From Oxyruncus cristatus (Eukaryota; Chordata; Aves; Passeriformes; Cotingidae): DNA of 64,000 nt. The notes below the pieces were generated by a model that saw only the letters and a program-made list of their open reading frames with translations, searched no databases and had not been told where the DNA came from. The stretch covers positions 1,068,153-1,132,152 of the forward strand of contig VXAY01005881.1 of assembly GCA_013399855.1 (NCBI GenBank), in the 5' to 3' direction. Of the stretch, positions 38,732 through 64,000 are shown in pieces; position 1 is the first letter of the stretch, and every line of letters starts with the position of its first letter. Position numbers and translations under genes: made by a program.

Positions 38732-39766
38732 TAACCTAAGTGGGTTTAATGTGGATATGTGGTCACACAGGTCACTTGCCACTTTTGGCCATCTGGTGCT
38801 TCCACGGAGGCCCTTAAGATTTGAGTGGTCGCTTGCACAGCAGCTACTCCACAGTGTAACATCCCAGCGTGTAGTTGCCTGCTTCTGCTGTCACCAGCTA
38901 TTACGGAGAAAGGCAGGATTTGGGATCAGCATAAGGAAACGTTGGGGCACTTTCAGCAAACAGAGAATGGGATTGTGAATTCCAGTGGACAAGCGAGAAA
39001 GTCAACCTGAGGCTCAATGTTCCCCTGAGAGCAGCCGCAGCTGCTCTGGGACAGTTGCAGTCCAAAACTTGAGTATTTTTCCACCGCACAAGGTAAAGGT
39101 TTTTTCCGTTTCTCCTGATGGACAAAACCCATCCTACCTCCATTGACTGTTGTGCCCCAAGACTTACATTAGCAAAGTTATGGTCACAGGTGCTGCTATT
39201 CACACTATTCACACGTAACACAGCCCCAGCCATCGCTTCTGTAACATTTAACAGCTCAGTCTAGTGGTTCAGCCAGTCGTGTCTAAGTGCTGTTTTGCCA
39301 GCCAAGGCTTCTCCCGTTACAAGGATCAGTGGTGCAAGGGCAAGCCCCCCCCGCCCCAGAACGCTCAACTGGAATTTATACAGTAATGCACATGAATTTA
39401 TCCTTTTCTCATGCCAGTGCTGTATGTATTTGCTGACACACCCTTAGTTCTGCCTGCATTTTCAAACACCGCTGCATTTTGGTAGGCTTTGGGTGTGTTT
39501 GTATTTTCACCTTTTTTTTTTTGCTGCTGTAATATTCAGATCTATTAAAGAAATCAATGTATGTAGCATGAATGGGAGCAGTGCAATGAGCAATATGTAT
39601 CTACAGTTTTCCTTTAAAGAAAACACTAATGCTGTGTTTAAAATCGTCCCTATTTAAAAAGTAAAAACAGCAGTCCATTGGAAAAAATAAAACCAACAAC
39701 ATCTACAAACTAGGTGTTCCTATTCACAAGGATGAGGAACCAAAGCTTTGAAGGTCTCAGTGCTTC

Positions 39767-39772
39767 TTTATT
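39767..39772 (-). terminator. Candidate proximal KLC1 poly(A) signal
   Basis: AATAAA on the - strand starting 36 nt after the TGA stop. Confidence 0.45.
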
Positions 39773-39807
39773 CACACAGGAATATTAACTAGCTTCTGTC
39801 CAAAATC

Positions 39808-63896
<24,089 letters not shown>

Positions 63897-64000
63897 CTAA
63901 AAAGCAGAAGGTGTCACATGACTTACTTCCCTAGAATCCAGTCCTGTATTTAACATAAAACCCTTTTATTATTTAAACCTGTCAGCTGTGAAATCTTGGT
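63897..64000 (-). other. KLC1 intron (partial, right edge)
   Basis: 104 nt of intron. The upstream KLC1 exons lie outside the window. Confidence 0.85.

Larger units (their letters stand above)
35306..39807 (-). other. KLC1: Region downstream of the KLC1 stop (possible long 3' UTR)
   Basis: 4.5 kb of mostly AT-rich sequence between the KLC1 stop and the distal AATAAA. A proximal AATAAA at 39772-39767 could end the transcript 40 nt after the stop, so whether the rest is transcribed is open. It holds a TA/TG repeat at 38693-38731 and a GC-rich patch at about 37690-37880. No coding exon recognised. Confidence 0.45.

Overview
The window is from a vertebrate nuclear genome, most likely a bird. It holds four multi-exon protein genes with GT-AG introns, a CpG-island promoter, AT-rich introns, a 5'-truncated chicken-repeat-1 (CR1) LINE and a probable avian ERVL-type LTR relic. 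The gene order PPP1R13B - ZFYVE21 - XRCC3 - KLC1 matches the block I know from human 14q32.33 in the inverted orientation, and exon reading frames join without conflict throughout. The products and gene symbols come from residue-level similarity to family members I remember; no database search was possible.

Layout. (1) 1-6.7 kb, + strand: the 3' part of PPP1R13B (ASPP1), six coding exons giving the last 401 residues (proline-rich linker, ankyrin repeats, SH3 domain), then a 3' UTR of about 1.5 kb. (2) About 7.0-21.1 kb, - strand: all of ZFYVE21, eight coding exons, 247 residues, including an 18-codon exon that looks like a cassette. (3) 20.9-21.8 kb: a CpG island shared head to head by ZFYVE21 and XRCC3, with six CCAAT boxes in a mirrored arrangement. 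(4) 21.6-34.4 kb, + strand: all of XRCC3, a non-coding first exon and seven coding exons, 347 residues. (5) About 35.3-64 kb, - strand: KLC1 from the coiled coil to the C terminus, fourteen coding exons, 550 residues. Its N-terminal exons (about 87 residues in human) lie beyond the right edge.

The four genes alternate in strand. This gives two tail-to-tail pairs (PPP1R13B/ZFYVE21 and XRCC3/KLC1) and one head-to-head pair (ZFYVE21/XRCC3). They do not form a pathway: p53 co-regulation, endosomal phosphoinositide binding, homologous-recombination repair and kinesin cargo transport are separate functions that share only conserved synteny.

I found no previously undescribed system. The points most worth a second look are regulatory: the mirrored CCAAT promoter, the in-frame cassette exon in ZFYVE21, the tandem in-frame donors and a GC-AG intron in the KLC1 3' half with a U/G-rich low-complexity tract just downstream, a small CpG-dense patch centred on an internal XRCC3 exon, and upstream ATGs in the inferred XRCC3 leader. 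A two-base N run sits in a low-complexity T/G tract near 16.9 kb.
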